From assembly GCA_028694645.1 (NCBI GenBank), contig JAQVKM010000007.1, positions 1 through 53,374 on the forward strand: a DNA stretch of 53,374 nucleotides. Reading direction: 5' to 3'. Numbering within the stretch: the first letter of the stretch is position 1; every line of letters begins with the position of its first letter. Positions 1 through 9,043 of the stretch are shown piece after piece. The position numbers and the translations under genes were made by a program. The notes beneath the pieces were generated by a model. The model was given only the letters and a program-made list of their open reading frames with translations, was not told the origin of the DNA and did no database searches. This DNA comes from Bacilli bacterium (lineage in GTDB: Bacteria; Bacillota_I; Bacilli_A; RF39; UBA660).

Positions 1-1
1 A

Positions 2-172
2 TTATTTACCTCCTAAAAAACAATCTATATTTTCTAATAGATAATCATTTATCATTTTTTCTAACAATGCTTGTGTTGTTATTTTTTTAATTTCAAGAAT
101 TTTTTTAAGTGCTACATCAGTATTTTTACTAACTCTTACTCTTATCATTACTACTTCTTTTTCGTTATTCAT
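2..172 (-). CDS. Small ribbon-helix-helix-like DNA-binding protein
   Basis: A 56-residue protein. A short strand-like segment near the start (EVVMIRVRVSK) is followed by two predicted helices, the pattern of a ribbon-helix-helix (RHH) repressor or relaxosome accessory protein. An upstream in-frame ATG exists at 193, but the start at 172 is chosen because AAAGGAGG lies just before it. The gene sits alone beyond a terminator (381-413), at the edge of the transfer region. Repeated TGTATTACA motifs upstream are candidate binding sites. Inference: autoregulator or oriT-binding accessory protein. The RHH fold is assigned from pattern only. Confidence 0.6.
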   Translation of the reverse strand: MNNEKEVVMIRVRVSKNTDVALKKILEIKKITTQALLEKMINDYLLENIDCFLGGK

Positions 173-241
173 AAGTACTATTCCTCCTTTCAATTTTTTA
201 AAATTTATAGCACAATATTTTGCTTATTTCTTAATCAGGAT

Positions 242-340
242 AATCTGTATTACAACAACTTGCTAGTAGCAAGTTTAACCATTATAAATAAAGGCTTTTT
301 AAGTATTGAATCTGTATTACATTTTTATTTTTGTATTACA
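242..340. repeat. TGTATTACA repeats and a 7-bp inverted repeat upstream of the RHH gene
   Basis: AATCTGTATTACA occurs at 242-254 and 309-321, and TTGTATTACA at 331-340. Between the first two is the inverted repeat AACTTGC/GCAAGTT (257-263 and 269-275) with a 5-base loop. The 325-base stretch from 173 to 497 holds no convincing gene. It contains these repeats and the terminator at 381-413. Repeats next to an RHH gene suggest an operator or relaxosome site. Confidence 0.45.
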
Positions 341-380
341 TTTGTTATTACAAGAAAACCTTTGATTTTAAACAAATCTA

Positions 381-413
381 AAAAAGCGTATATCGTTTTG
401 ATATACACTTTTT
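381..413 (-). terminator. Intrinsic terminator, possibly bidirectional
   Basis: The stem GTATATC/GATATAC with a 5-base loop is flanked by A and T runs on both sides, giving a U-run on either strand. It closes the minus-strand unit that ends with the gene at 498-755. Confidence 0.7.
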
Positions 414-497
414 CAGTTATTTTTATTCGTTTTGTGCTATTAGTCATTCAATTCAAGCAATGAAACTGACCATTCGAACATTTCCTATTGACAAAAA

Positions 498-755
498 TTA
501 AATATTTTTACTTATTCTTTCTTCAAGTTCATTCATATCTAAATCATATTCATCTTTTAATAATACTTCTGTTTTTTTATATATTTGATTAATATACTTA
601 TCACATATCCAGGTATTTGTAGATGCATTAAATATTTTTTCGAAAGTTTCATTTTCAAAGCTTCCATCATTGATGGTTTCATATATTTCTCTTGCAAACC
701 TTTCTGCTTGAATAGTTATATTGAAATCTAGTTCTGTCATTTCTTTTCTTTTCAT
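498..755 (-). CDS. Hypothetical 85-aa soluble protein of the transfer operon
   Basis: I do not recognise this family. It is a charged, mostly helical protein with no membrane segment, signal or metal motif. AGAGGAGG precedes the ATG at 755 with good spacing. The start lies just beside the stop codon of the M23 peptidase gene, so the two are probably translationally coupled. It is the last gene before the terminator at 381-413. Its position at the end of the VirB4-peptidase unit suggests an accessory role in conjugation or its regulation, by context only. Confidence 0.6.
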   Translation of the reverse strand: MKRKEMTELDFNITIQAERFAREIYETINDGSFENETFEKIFNASTNTWICDKYINQIYKKTEVLLKDEYDLDMNELEERISKNI

Positions 756-756
756 T

Positions 757-1266
757 TTATTCCTCCTCTGTCATGAAATTCGAATCAATTATATTTTTTT
801 TATTATTATTAAACTCACTAATCATAAAGTGAACATGAGTTCCGGTTGATCTTCCTGTGCTACCAATTGTAGCTATCTTTTGATTCTTATCAACTCTTTC
901 ACCTACTGTTACTACTGTTGAATCTTTTAATAAATGTCCATAAGTAGTTCTATATATTTCGCCTTCTATATTATGTTCTATTACTATATATTCTCCTAAT
1001 CCATCTTCTTGATAACTAGTTTCAATTACAAATCCTGGGTAACTAGCAACAATTTCTGTACCATCTGGAGCAGCTAAATCTATTCCATCATGAAATGATT
1101 TTTCTCCATTAAAGGGGTCTTTTCTTTCACCATAATTTGATGTTACTGTATACTTAACTGTTTCATTAAAAGGTAATTGGAATAGCCCTTTGAGAACATA
1201 ACTAGGTGAACTAAATATCATAGTTGTTACTAGTATTATTAAACATATAACTAAAAAAATTGGCAA
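757..1266 (-). CDS. Membrane-anchored M23 (LytM-type) peptidase of the conjugation system
   Basis: An N-terminal membrane segment (about residues 2-20) precedes an M23 endopeptidase domain. The zinc ligands are visible as FHDGID (HxxxD) and THVHF (HxH), with YGH between them. Such enzymes cut peptidoglycan cross-bridges so that a Gram-positive type IV secretion channel can cross the wall, a role like CwlT, PrgK or VirB1. It follows virB4 directly. The listed start is TTG at 1266, which has no good ribosome site. The open frame extends upstream through several lysines and more hydrophobic residues to an ATT at 1317 that overlaps the virB4 stop behind GGTGG. The true N-terminus may therefore be about 17 residues longer. 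Confidence 0.85.
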   Translation of the reverse strand: MPIFLVICLIILVTTMIFSSPSYVLKGLFQLPFNETVKYTVTSNYGERKDPFNGEKSFHDGIDLAAPDGTEIVASYPGFVIETSYQEDGLGEYIVIEHNIEGEIYRTTYGHLLKDSTVVTVGERVDKNQKIATIGSTGRSTGTHVHFMISEFNNNKKNIIDSNFMTEEE

Positions 1267-1316
1267 TATAGATGTGCCTAGTATTAATAATATTTTCTTT
1301 TTTATTAAAGTTTCAA

Positions 1317-3662
1317 TTATCTACCACCACCTGTTCCAAATAATTCCTTTTCATCTTCTCTTAAGTAAATTTTAATTGGAATTCTTTTATCCTGACTTAC
1401 TACAAATAATACATCACCTCTGCTTGCTGTTGCTAAATGATTCGTTTCACTTTCACTTAGTTTCATCATTTCTTTTAGGGCATCTAATTCTTTATTGCCT
1501 TGAGCCATTAAACAAATATAAGCACTATTATCTACTATAACTTGCCCATATCTTTTTATTTCATCAGCTGTAAAATCTATCATATTTTGAGTACTTACTA
1601 TCAAACTACCATTATATTTTCTTATTCTCTTTGATGTTCTTTTTAAGAAATCTATTCCATCTTTATTGTTAGGGTCAATTAGTAAATGTGCTTCATCTAC
1701 AACTAATAAAACTTGCTCATTTCTATTTTTACTTACTTCATTCCATGCCCATGATAGCATATTAAAAAACTGTGTTTTAAGTAAAGTGTCATAACTATCA
1801 ACAAGAGTATGAATATCTAATACAATAAAGTCTGAATCAATATGAATTGATGAATAACCATTCCATAAAGCACTATCTGCTCCACTTACCATTCGCTTTG
1901 TTATAGCACATAGTTTTTCTAATGAAGTAACCATTTGATCTTTATTATTTATTTGTCTTACTCTTTTTAACTCATCACAAATATCTTCGTACAAGTCGCT
2001 CATAATTGGATAATCACTAGGTTTTAGTTTACTTATATCTGTATCAAAATTAATTCCTTTTTTCCTATAAGTTGTAATTAATATTTCTTCTAGTTTAGTA
2101 AGTTCATATTCAGTTAGGTCATGGTAATAGTATTTTACGAAGGTTCTAAAAATCTGAAAATGTTTAGATACATCAATTCTGTTTTCTTCGTTTTCATCAT
2201 TGCTTCTTCTTATTTCAAGCGGATTAATGATACCTGAAGAACCACTACCACAATCTATCCAATTTCCATTAACCTTTTCACAAAATTCTTTGTACTCACG
2301 CTCTGGATCTATTATTATTACTTTAGTTCCTCTAGCATAATTTGCTCTAATTAATTTCTTTAAGAAGGTTGATTTGCCACTCCCACTTTTACCTACGATT
2401 GTCATATTAGAGTTGTTTCTTTTATTAGTTCTTTTCCATAAATCTAGCATACATAGTCCACCACTTTCATCATCTCCAATTATAGTTGAAGCGCCTTCGT
2501 CTTGAAGTCTTTCAAATACAAAAGGAAAACTAGCTGCGACTGTAGTTAATGGAACAGGTAATCCAAAATCTTTTTCAAGTGGTCTTTCCATAGTTGGTAA
2601 AAATGTTTTAAATCCATTTTCTTGTTCAAACATTAAATCAACCCCATTTAAATTAGCACTATTTAAAACTACTTTTAATATTTTTTTATTTTTGTTTAAT
2701 TCTTCAAGAGTTTCTCCATATACAAAAAAATTGATAGTAATTAGATTCATTCTCTCATTATCTCTATCAATTTTATTTGCTAATTCTTCATAATCTTCTA
2801 ACTTATTTTGTAGTACTATTTGATCAGCATGATCACTTACATTCATCATTTTAACTTTTGTTTCACTCATACTTTTTCTAAGATTTTTTGAAACTTCTAG
2901 TGAATCAATTGGAGTAATAGTCATACACATTCTAGTATTATTAATATTTGATATGTACGATAGCCATGCTACATCTACAATAGATGGATAAGTATTAACT
3001 GTCACAATAGAAGCATAAGCATCTCCAACCTCTATATCTCTCTCGTTCCATTTTAAGCCTGCAGGAGCAATCTTTTCTTTAAAAGAGTTATTTATACTAT
3101 TTGATGTTTTTCTAAAGACATCTAGGCTGATAGTAGGATTTAATAAACTAAAAAGAAGATTTCTCCAATCTTCTGATGTTATCATTTCACTATTAAGACC
3201 AATACTATTTAATTCTAAAACAATATCATTTATTTTTTGTTTCAATAATTTTTCATCATTAGTTTCATTAGCAATAATGATATAGAATTCTCTATTAAAA
3301 ATAAAATTTTGACTAAATATATTTTCAGCAAAATTTATATCTTCTTCTATTAGAATGCTTTTATTAATATCTGATTCTTGTTTGCTAAGTGATTTTAAAG
3401 ATTCAATATTATTAGTTAAATCTATTGGATTATCTATTGATAATATTTTAATCGGATAATCCATTCCTAATAATACTTTTTTAAACTGTTCAACTTTAAC
3501 TTCTTTTTCTTCTATATTCATTAAATGCAAATTTAAACAATTTACTTTTATAGCACCGATAACGCTACCATCTTCTAAATAACAGAAGTTATTCCAAACT
3601 TCTTTGAATGGTATCCAATCAAGTACTGTTTGATTTTCTTTTTTCTTTTTTATTTTAATCAT
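1317..3662 (-). CDS. virB4: VirB4-family conjugation ATPase
   Basis: A 781-residue ATPase that powers the type IV secretion channel at the inner face of the membrane. Walker A GKSGSGKST lies near residue 425 and Walker B LLVVDEAH near residue 650. The N-terminal half is the usual VirB4/TraC domain. ATG at 3662 is chosen over the upstream in-frame ATG because GGAGGATAG sits just before it. An intrinsic terminator (3676-3697) abuts this ribosome site, so expression would need read-through or a hidden promoter. In related Gram-positive elements virB4 usually follows prgI directly. Here a HelD cassette separates them. Confidence 0.93.
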   Translation of the reverse strand: MIKIKKKKENQTVLDWIPFKEVWNNFCYLEDGSVIGAIKVNCLNLHLMNIEEKEVKVEQFKKVLLGMDYPIKILSIDNPIDLTNNIESLKSLSKQESDINKSILIEEDINFAENIFSQNFIFNREFYIIIANETNDEKLLKQKINDIVLELNSIGLNSEMITSEDWRNLLFSLLNPTISLDVFRKTSNSINNSFKEKIAPAGLKWNERDIEVGDAYASIVTVNTYPSIVDVAWLSYISNINNTRMCMTITPIDSLEVSKNLRKSMSETKVKMMNVSDHADQIVLQNKLEDYEELANKIDRDNERMNLITINFFVYGETLEELNKNKKILKVVLNSANLNGVDLMFEQENGFKTFLPTMERPLEKDFGLPVPLTTVAASFPFVFERLQDEGASTIIGDDESGGLCMLDLWKRTNKRNNSNMTIVGKSGSGKSTFLKKLIRANYARGTKVIIIDPEREYKEFCEKVNGNWIDCGSGSSGIINPLEIRRSNDENEENRIDVSKHFQIFRTFVKYYYHDLTEYELTKLEEILITTYRKKGINFDTDISKLKPSDYPIMSDLYEDICDELKRVRQINNKDQMVTSLEKLCAITKRMVSGADSALWNGYSSIHIDSDFIVLDIHTLVDSYDTLLKTQFFNMLSWAWNEVSKNRNEQVLLVVDEAHLLIDPNNKDGIDFLKRTSKRIRKYNGSLIVSTQNMIDFTADEIKRYGQVIVDNSAYICLMAQGNKELDALKEMMKLSESETNHLATASRGDVLFVVSQDKRIPIKIYLREDEKELFGTGGGR

Positions 3663-3675
3663 TTCTATCCTCCAC

Positions 3676-3697
3676 AAAAAAACTAGCATAAGCTAGT
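3676..3697 (-). terminator. Terminator between the HelD gene and virB4
   Basis: On the minus strand the hairpin ACTAGC-TTAT-GCTAGT is followed by seven T residues and then almost at once by the GGAGG of virB4. It ends the helicase cassette and would also block transcription into virB4. Confidence 0.8.
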
Positions 3698-3707
3698 AAT
3701 TTATATT

Positions 3708-6446
3708 TTATTTATATATTATTAAGTCATTTAAAGTTCTTGTATATGCTACATATCTACTATTATTATCCAAATCAATATCTATAACAACTACATTTTT
3801 AAATTCTAGGCCCTTTGATTGAATAACCGTAAAACATTTAATTCCTGACAAATTTAATTTATCTATAAATTCATCAACATTCGTAATTATAACAAAATCT
3901 AACCCATTTATATCGTTTATAAGTTCTTCTATAGATTTAAATTTTCTTTCAACTATTTTATTTCCTTTATTGCCTATTGCTATAATATTTTTTTTAAGAT
4001 TTTTGTTACAATATTCAACAACATCAATGGTATTTCTATAGTTTTCAATTAAATTATATTTAACGAACTTTCTTTTTAAAATTTTATCTAATTCACTAAA
4101 ATCTTTTCTTTCATGCACATTATTAATAATTTTTTGTCCGACATCACCATAAATATTCAAAACAGGATTACTTTCTAAATCATTAATTAGTTTTATTTCA
4201 TTATCATTATAATCCTGTGCCTCATCAATATAGACATATATATAATTTGAATACTGATTAAATCCTATTTCTGAAATCAATTTTAACAAAATGTATGAGT
4301 CCGCCCTATTTATTGTTCGCTTCTTCTTATTATAAAATTTATTTATAGCCCTTTGATCATTTTCTTGTATATATTTTTCATAATTATTAAAAACAAATAT
4401 TGGATTTAACAATTCATCTAATTCATCAATATAAATATTTAAATTTTCCTTTTTTGAAAAATCAATATCATTTATATACTTAGTTACTTCTATTAAAAAA
4501 TCAGATACATCAACTATTTTATTATCAATGTTTTTATCAACTGCACTGTAAATATATTTATAAATATTTATTATTCCGATATCAATATCATTATTATTCA
4601 ATGATAAATATATTCCACTCTTTTTATAATTGTTTATAAAATTATTATATGAATATAATAAATCAAGCAAGATTTGAGCAGATTTCATGCTTTCATCTAA
4701 TTCACTTATTTCTTTATTTATTTTATCCTTTTTTTTGATTAATTTTACTATATCTGAAGAAATTTTAATTGCATCATCATAGACATTTTTTGTTTCCATT
4801 AATGAACTAATCATTTGATGCTTTTTATCTATTTCTTTATGTGCCTTAATAATTTTTTTATTATTAAAAAATTTATATAGTTTATTTTCAGACTTTTTAA
4901 TAATTTTATTTAAATATTCAATTTCATCACTAACTTCTTCAATCTTTTTTAATTTTTTTTCATAATCATTTCTAATTTTTTTAAATAAATTGCCTCTTAT
5001 ATTTTCTTCCACAAAATTCTTTTTATATATACTATTTTCATCTAAAAAATTGCAAAGTTTATATTCTTTATTTTTGATATCATTGTTAATGATTCTAAAA
5101 TCTAGTGAGTAATTATGAATTTTTTCATAAATTGTTTTTCCAAATTTTAATATAAACTTTTCTTGAATATTTTTTATTAAATCATCTGGTGAATCATAAT
5201 TAATCAAAGAAATTTCATTTTTATTACATGAAAGGTATTTAAAAATCAGATCTGCCTTTGATGCTTCGTTACCATACAATTTATCAGAATGAAAAATACT
5301 CTTAATTTTATTTTCAATTAAGTTCATTTCATCCAGTTTATTTTTAACAATGCCTCTAGTATTTTTAACACTACTATATAAAGTTTCTTTATTATTTGGA
5401 ACATATTCCAAAATTTCAATCAATTTTAGTAATTTAGAGCTATATATTTTGTTAAAAAAACTTAAAATATTTTCAAAATATTCAGATGAGTACTTTTCAC
5501 AAAAATATTTTCCAGTTTCATAATTATCATTTTCTATTTCCAAAAATTCTGATAAATTATTTTTATTATCTCCCTTAATAAAAAAATAGTTCAATTTAGA
5601 CAAATAGTATTCCTGTATAGTCCTAATGTTAATTTTATCAATTTGTAATTTTTTATTTAATTCACTAAGTTTATCTTTAAAAATATTATTTGGTGCTATA
5701 AACAAGAATGATGACTCTGATATTTCTGGATTATTAAAAAGTAAGAACGATATTCTATGTAGAATTATAACTGTTTTACCGGAACCTGCAATTCCTTCTA
5801 CAATTACATTCTTTGTTATATTTTCTCTAATTATATCATTTTGCTTTTCTTGAATTGTTTTAATAATGTCAACAAATTTATCATTTGACTTTTTTTCAAG
5901 TAATACTTTCTTTAAAAATTCATCGGTAATTTCATTATGTTTTTTGTTTTTTGAATATGAATCTTCACAATGAAGCAATATTGAATTTTCAACTAATATT
6001 TTTCTTTTCAAATTTACTTTATAATTATAATCTTTATATTTATAAGTTAATTGATTAGCATAAAAAAGAGATGTTACTGGTGCTCTCCAATCATATACAA
6101 TCGGATTATTTGTTATGTCATCTATTGATTTTTCACCAATGTATATATCCATTACTTCATCATCTGATACAAGTTTCATTCTTCCAAAATATGGTTGTTT
6201 TTTTAATTCTTTATCTATATTTATTTGGTTTAACAAGTTTTTATTTTCAAAAAGTAATTCTTGCTTATATTTTAAATCTTCGCCATACCCAGACAAAGAA
6301 CTTATTTCATCATTATTATCATTATATTTATTTTCTCTACTATTAATTTTTTTATCAATTTTATCTAAATTATTTTTCAGTCTAATTTTTTCCTCAGAAA
6401 AACAATCATCATATTCATATTCTAAATTAAAATCATCGACATTCAT
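3708..6446 (-). CDS. HelD-like superfamily 1 helicase (RNA polymerase-associated type)
   Basis: A 912-residue SF1 ATPase. The HelD signature is present near the N-terminus: PYFGR (85-89), IYIG (101-104) and a DWRAP motif (near 119). A Q-like motif (about 197-207) and Walker A GIAGSGKT (218-225) follow, then a long coiled-coil insertion (about 370-600), DEAQD near 742 and a C-terminal YVAYTR motif. Family knowledge: HelD enters RNA polymerase channels and releases stalled or DNA-bound enzyme. This copy is longer than the usual roughly 770 residues and very AT-rich. It forms a cassette with the MutS-I-like gene, with its own promoter and terminator, inside the transfer genes. Its target could be RNA polymerase or DNA; the sequence does not decide. 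Confidence 0.82.
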   Translation of the reverse strand: MNVDDFNLEYEYDDCFSEEKIRLKNNLDKIDKKINSRENKYNDNNDEISSLSGYGEDLKYKQELLFENKNLLNQINIDKELKKQPYFGRMKLVSDDEVMDIYIGEKSIDDITNNPIVYDWRAPVTSLFYANQLTYKYKDYNYKVNLKRKILVENSILLHCEDSYSKNKKHNEITDEFLKKVLLEKKSNDKFVDIIKTIQEKQNDIIRENITKNVIVEGIAGSGKTVIILHRISFLLFNNPEISESSFLFIAPNNIFKDKLSELNKKLQIDKINIRTIQEYYLSKLNYFFIKGDNKNNLSEFLEIENDNYETGKYFCEKYSSEYFENILSFFNKIYSSKLLKLIEILEYVPNNKETLYSSVKNTRGIVKNKLDEMNLIENKIKSIFHSDKLYGNEASKADLIFKYLSCNKNEISLINYDSPDDLIKNIQEKFILKFGKTIYEKIHNYSLDFRIINNDIKNKEYKLCNFLDENSIYKKNFVEENIRGNLFKKIRNDYEKKLKKIEEVSDEIEYLNKIIKKSENKLYKFFNNKKIIKAHKEIDKKHQMISSLMETKNVYDDAIKISSDIVKLIKKKDKINKEISELDESMKSAQILLDLLYSYNNFINNYKKSGIYLSLNNNDIDIGIINIYKYIYSAVDKNIDNKIVDVSDFLIEVTKYINDIDFSKKENLNIYIDELDELLNPIFVFNNYEKYIQENDQRAINKFYNKKKRTINRADSYILLKLISEIGFNQYSNYIYVYIDEAQDYNDNEIKLINDLESNPVLNIYGDVGQKIINNVHERKDFSELDKILKRKFVKYNLIENYRNTIDVVEYCNKNLKKNIIAIGNKGNKIVERKFKSIEELINDINGLDFVIITNVDEFIDKLNLSGIKCFTVIQSKGLEFKNVVVIDIDLDNNSRYVAYTRTLNDLIIYK

Positions 6447-6487
6447 TTAATAACACCCGCAATTCCATCTATAAAAATTATAATTTA

Positions 6488-7000
6488 TTAAAAGTATATA
6501 TTCTTTTTAATTATTATAACTTCTTCACCATTAATATTTATCAAATCATTCTCATTATGTTCTAAAACTTCTCTAATAAGTTTTGCATCAGAATCTATAT
6601 TATCACCTATAATTAATAACAATTCATCCTTATCATCTAAATACTTTACAACAATTTCACCTTTTGGTTTTTTTGACGAATCTATACTCTCCTTTACATA
6701 AGAAATAGGAATATCATTATGCAAAAACATATCATAATTATTTTCCAATTTAAAATCAAAAAATTTACTGCTTTCACCTTTTATTAAAAAATTAATCTTA
6801 TTTTTTTTAAGAAGATAAGTAACATTATATATACTATTTTCAGGAAATCCAATACTCAATCTTTCAGTTCTAGGATCTTCAAATAATTTATAATCTGTAA
6901 TAAATGAAACTATTTTTGCATCATTATCATAAGCTCTATACCATGTTCCATATAAGAATAGTTTTACAGTTTTATTAAAATCTATATTGTTTTTTTCCAT
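6488..7000 (-). CDS. MutS domain I-like small protein paired with HelD
   Basis: A 170-residue soluble protein. Residues about 14-75 resemble the N-terminal mismatch-binding domain of MutS: FLYGTWYRAYDNDAKIVS matches the FxxxGxFYExFxxDA pattern, and a later IGFPENSIYNVTYLL matches the GVPxHxxxxYLxxL pattern. No MutS core, clamp or ATPase domain is present. It is the first gene of a two-gene unit with the HelD-like helicase (41-base gap) and has an extended -10 promoter at 7046-7054. The domain match is read by eye and is an inference. Its function, as a substrate sensor for the helicase or as a cargo or defence component, is unknown. Confidence 0.55.
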   Translation of the reverse strand: MEKNNIDFNKTVKLFLYGTWYRAYDNDAKIVSFITDYKLFEDPRTERLSIGFPENSIYNVTYLLKKNKINFLIKGESSKFFDFKLENNYDMFLHNDIPISYVKESIDSSKKPKGEIVVKYLDDKDELLLIIGDNIDSDAKLIREVLEHNENDLININGEEVIIIKKNIYF

Positions 7001-7045
7001 CTATAATTCCTTTCAATAAATTGTAATATATAACTAATTTTTTCC

Positions 7046-7054
7046 ATTATAGCA
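7046..7054 (-). promoter_or_regulatory. Extended -10 promoter of the HelD cassette
   Basis: On the minus strand TGCTATAAT lies about 45 bases before the start at 7000. No good -35 box is visible. It gives the cassette transcription independent of the upstream transfer operon. Confidence 0.6.
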
Positions 7055-7105
7055 TATTTTTTATTTTTTTAATACTATGTAACATATAAACATAATTTTT
7101 ATAAA

Positions 7106-7378
7106 TTAGACTTTTTTGAATACTTTTTGATTTATATTAAATTTAATATATTTTTGAATTATTTTAAATACAGTTAATCCATTAGGTAAAGGTAAAGTTA
7201 AAAGAATTGATAATATACTTGGAACTGAAAATAACAATAATTTTATTATATGATTACTTCCTAAAAAGGAAATTAAATATCCTATGCAGAATGATATAAA
7301 AACAAAAGCTATTTCTTTTATTCCATACCCTTTAAAAACTTCTCTTTTCACTTTAATATTCTTTGGTATTAGATACAT
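7106..7378 (-). CDS. prgI: PrgI-family type IV secretion membrane protein
   Basis: A 90-residue protein with the PrgI pattern: an N-terminal IPKNIKVKREVFKG stretch, then two membrane helices (about 25-45 and 48-65), and a cytoplasmic tail with PLPNGLTVFK. PrgI corresponds to VirB3 and usually associates with VirB4 at the membrane. Its start overlaps the end of the VirB6-like gene, so it is the last gene of the long Tad/T4SS operon. It is separated from virB4 by about 3.4 kb of inserted HelD cassette. Confidence 0.88.
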   Translation of the reverse strand: MYLIPKNIKVKREVFKGYGIKEIAFVFISFCIGYLISFLGSNHIIKLLLFSVPSILSILLTLPLPNGLTVFKIIQKYIKFNINQKVFKKV

Positions 7379-8694
7379 TATTTATTATCACTTCTTTCTA
7401 CAAAATTTATTGGATTACTAGTTCTATGAATAGTCCTAGATACAGCGCTGTTTCTACTTTCTCTATAAACATCTCTTAAAACTGAATACTTACTATTTAA
7501 TGAACTTTTAATTGGTGAACCAACTTGACTAGCCCCAGTTTTTGCTAAAGCCATTAATCCTGAATTACCATTACTTTTAAAGTTTTTAAATTGATCTACC
7601 ATTCCACTAACATTACCTCCAGCTTTAGGTATAACAGACATTACACTAGAGCCTTTAGCTAAAGCACCAAGTGTTCCTGATTTTGCTACACTAAGTCCCA
7701 TACCTACACCACTAGCCATCATAATACTAGACTGAATATCTGAATATGCTGACATCGCTCCAATGTTTTCTCCCAATAAAGAAGATATAATTTGAGGAGA
7801 TGTTATTACAAACAATAGCGAACCTACTAAAAATAATAATCCAGTTAATACATTATCTGTTTCATTCATAATTGACGAAAAAGAATTAATTAATAATCCT
7901 AAACAAATGAACTGAACTGCTGTAACTAAAAATAAAGCTATGACGCCTTTTAGCCAAGTATCAAAAGCTTTGCTTTTATTGTTCGTTAAAGATGTTGCTA
8001 CCATAGGTGAAATAATTTTATAAAGAGCGAGTTCTACGACTCGTTTAGCCATTTGAACTCCAACAAATACTAATAAGAATAAAGTTAAAATTGCTATAAC
8101 AATCATCATAAACAAATTAAAGTCATAACAATATACTTTTCCTATTCCTAATATTCCACCTGTTGTTTTATTTATATCTTCTGTTTTCCAATTACTCAAG
8201 AAGGTCTTTAAGTCTTCATCTTTCATAGCATTACTATTTGCCATAGATTTAATTACTGCAACCGATATTCCACTTTCTACCGAAGTTGTTTTATCAGACA
8301 TATTTGTTGTTTTAATAACCGCATCCGTAAGTCCTACAGAAAACTGTTGACCTAAACTAAATAATGGTGAAACCATAAACATAACAACAATTGCCAGTAT
8401 AATTCCTTTAAATACTGAAAGCGGACTACTATTATCATCTTTATTAATAATATGATTCACAATAAACTCAATCATAACTTTTAGACATATCCAAGAGCAA
8501 GCTAATACTATTGCTCCTCCAAATATATTGTTTACATATTCATTATCAAAAAATTTAAATCTCCATACTTCATTTATTATTTTAAACATTCCATCTAAAA
8601 GTAATAGACATCCCTTTGCAATCATCCATAGCACACTTCTAATTGAACTTGCTATCATTCCAGCATCAGTTTGTTGAACACTAAGGAAGTACAT
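7378..8694 (-). CDS. VirB6/TrbL-like polytopic conjugation protein
   Basis: A 438-residue protein with several long hydrophobic segments: about 20-40, 57-83, 95-115, 190-215, 245-275 and 280-300. A polar Gly/Ser-rich C-terminal tail of about 130 residues follows. This is the layout of Gram-positive VirB6-like channel proteins of type IV secretion systems. It starts at ATG 8694 behind GGGGG. It overlaps the TadE-like gene upstream and prgI downstream, so stoichiometric co-translation is likely. Confidence 0.85.
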   Translation of the reverse strand: MYFLSVQQTDAGMIASSIRSVLWMIAKGCLLLLDGMFKIINEVWRFKFFDNEYVNNIFGGAIVLACSWICLKVMIEFIVNHIINKDDNSSPLSVFKGIILAIVVMFMVSPLFSLGQQFSVGLTDAVIKTTNMSDKTTSVESGISVAVIKSMANSNAMKDEDLKTFLSNWKTEDINKTTGGILGIGKVYCYDFNLFMMIVIAILTLFLLVFVGVQMAKRVVELALYKIISPMVATSLTNNKSKAFDTWLKGVIALFLVTAVQFICLGLLINSFSSIMNETDNVLTGLLFLVGSLLFVITSPQIISSLLGENIGAMSAYSDIQSSIMMASGVGMGLSVAKSGTLGALAKGSSVMSVIPKAGGNVSGMVDQFKNFKSNGNSGLMALAKTGASQVGSPIKSSLNSKYSVLRDVYRESRNSAVSRTIHRTSNPINFVERSDNK

Positions 8695-9043
8695 TATATA
8701 ATACCCCCTTACTTTTATAAATTACATCTTGATCTATATTTAAAAAAGGCATTTTTCGTTTATAATTAATTGATACTTCAATACTGACTTCTTCACCATA
8801 ACTAAGTCTACCTTCTTTTGAAACTGTTATAGTAATATTTTTATTCAATTTTTCTATTTTAGAATTAATTTCAGATTTAACTGTTTCAGTATATCCACCA
8901 TTAATCTCAATTAAATTAATAGTTTCGTTCCTAATTTGAACTGCTTCTTGACTAACTGTTATTTCATCAGCAAAAAATACCATAGACATAAACATCACAA
9001 TTGTAATAGAAATTATTAATACTACTTCAAATACACTTTTCAT
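8681..9043 (-). CDS. TadE-like / DUF4320-like pseudopilin
   Basis: A 120-residue protein with one N-terminal membrane helix (about 6-25) preceded by MKSVFEVVL, and a small extracytoplasmic domain rich in strands. Proteins of this size and shape, encoded next to TadB and TadC, are minor pilins of Tad systems or the DUF4320 proteins of Firmicutes conjugative elements. No classical prepilin peptidase site (G|FTLxE) is seen. It overlaps VirB6 by 14 bases and touches tadC. Inference: a fibre or channel component on the outer side of the membrane. Confidence 0.65.
   Translation of the reverse strand: MKSVFEVVLIISITIVMFMSMVFFADEITVSQEAVQIRNETINLIEINGGYTETVKSEINSKIEKLNKNITITVSKEGRLSYGEEVSIEVSINYKRKMPFLNIDQDVIYKSKGVLYNVLP

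Noticed and set aside
71-463. 130-codon plus-strand frame
   Set aside because: It has no ribosome site, is very Phe/Tyr/Ile-rich as expected of AT-rich antisense DNA, and runs across the RHH gene and a terminator.
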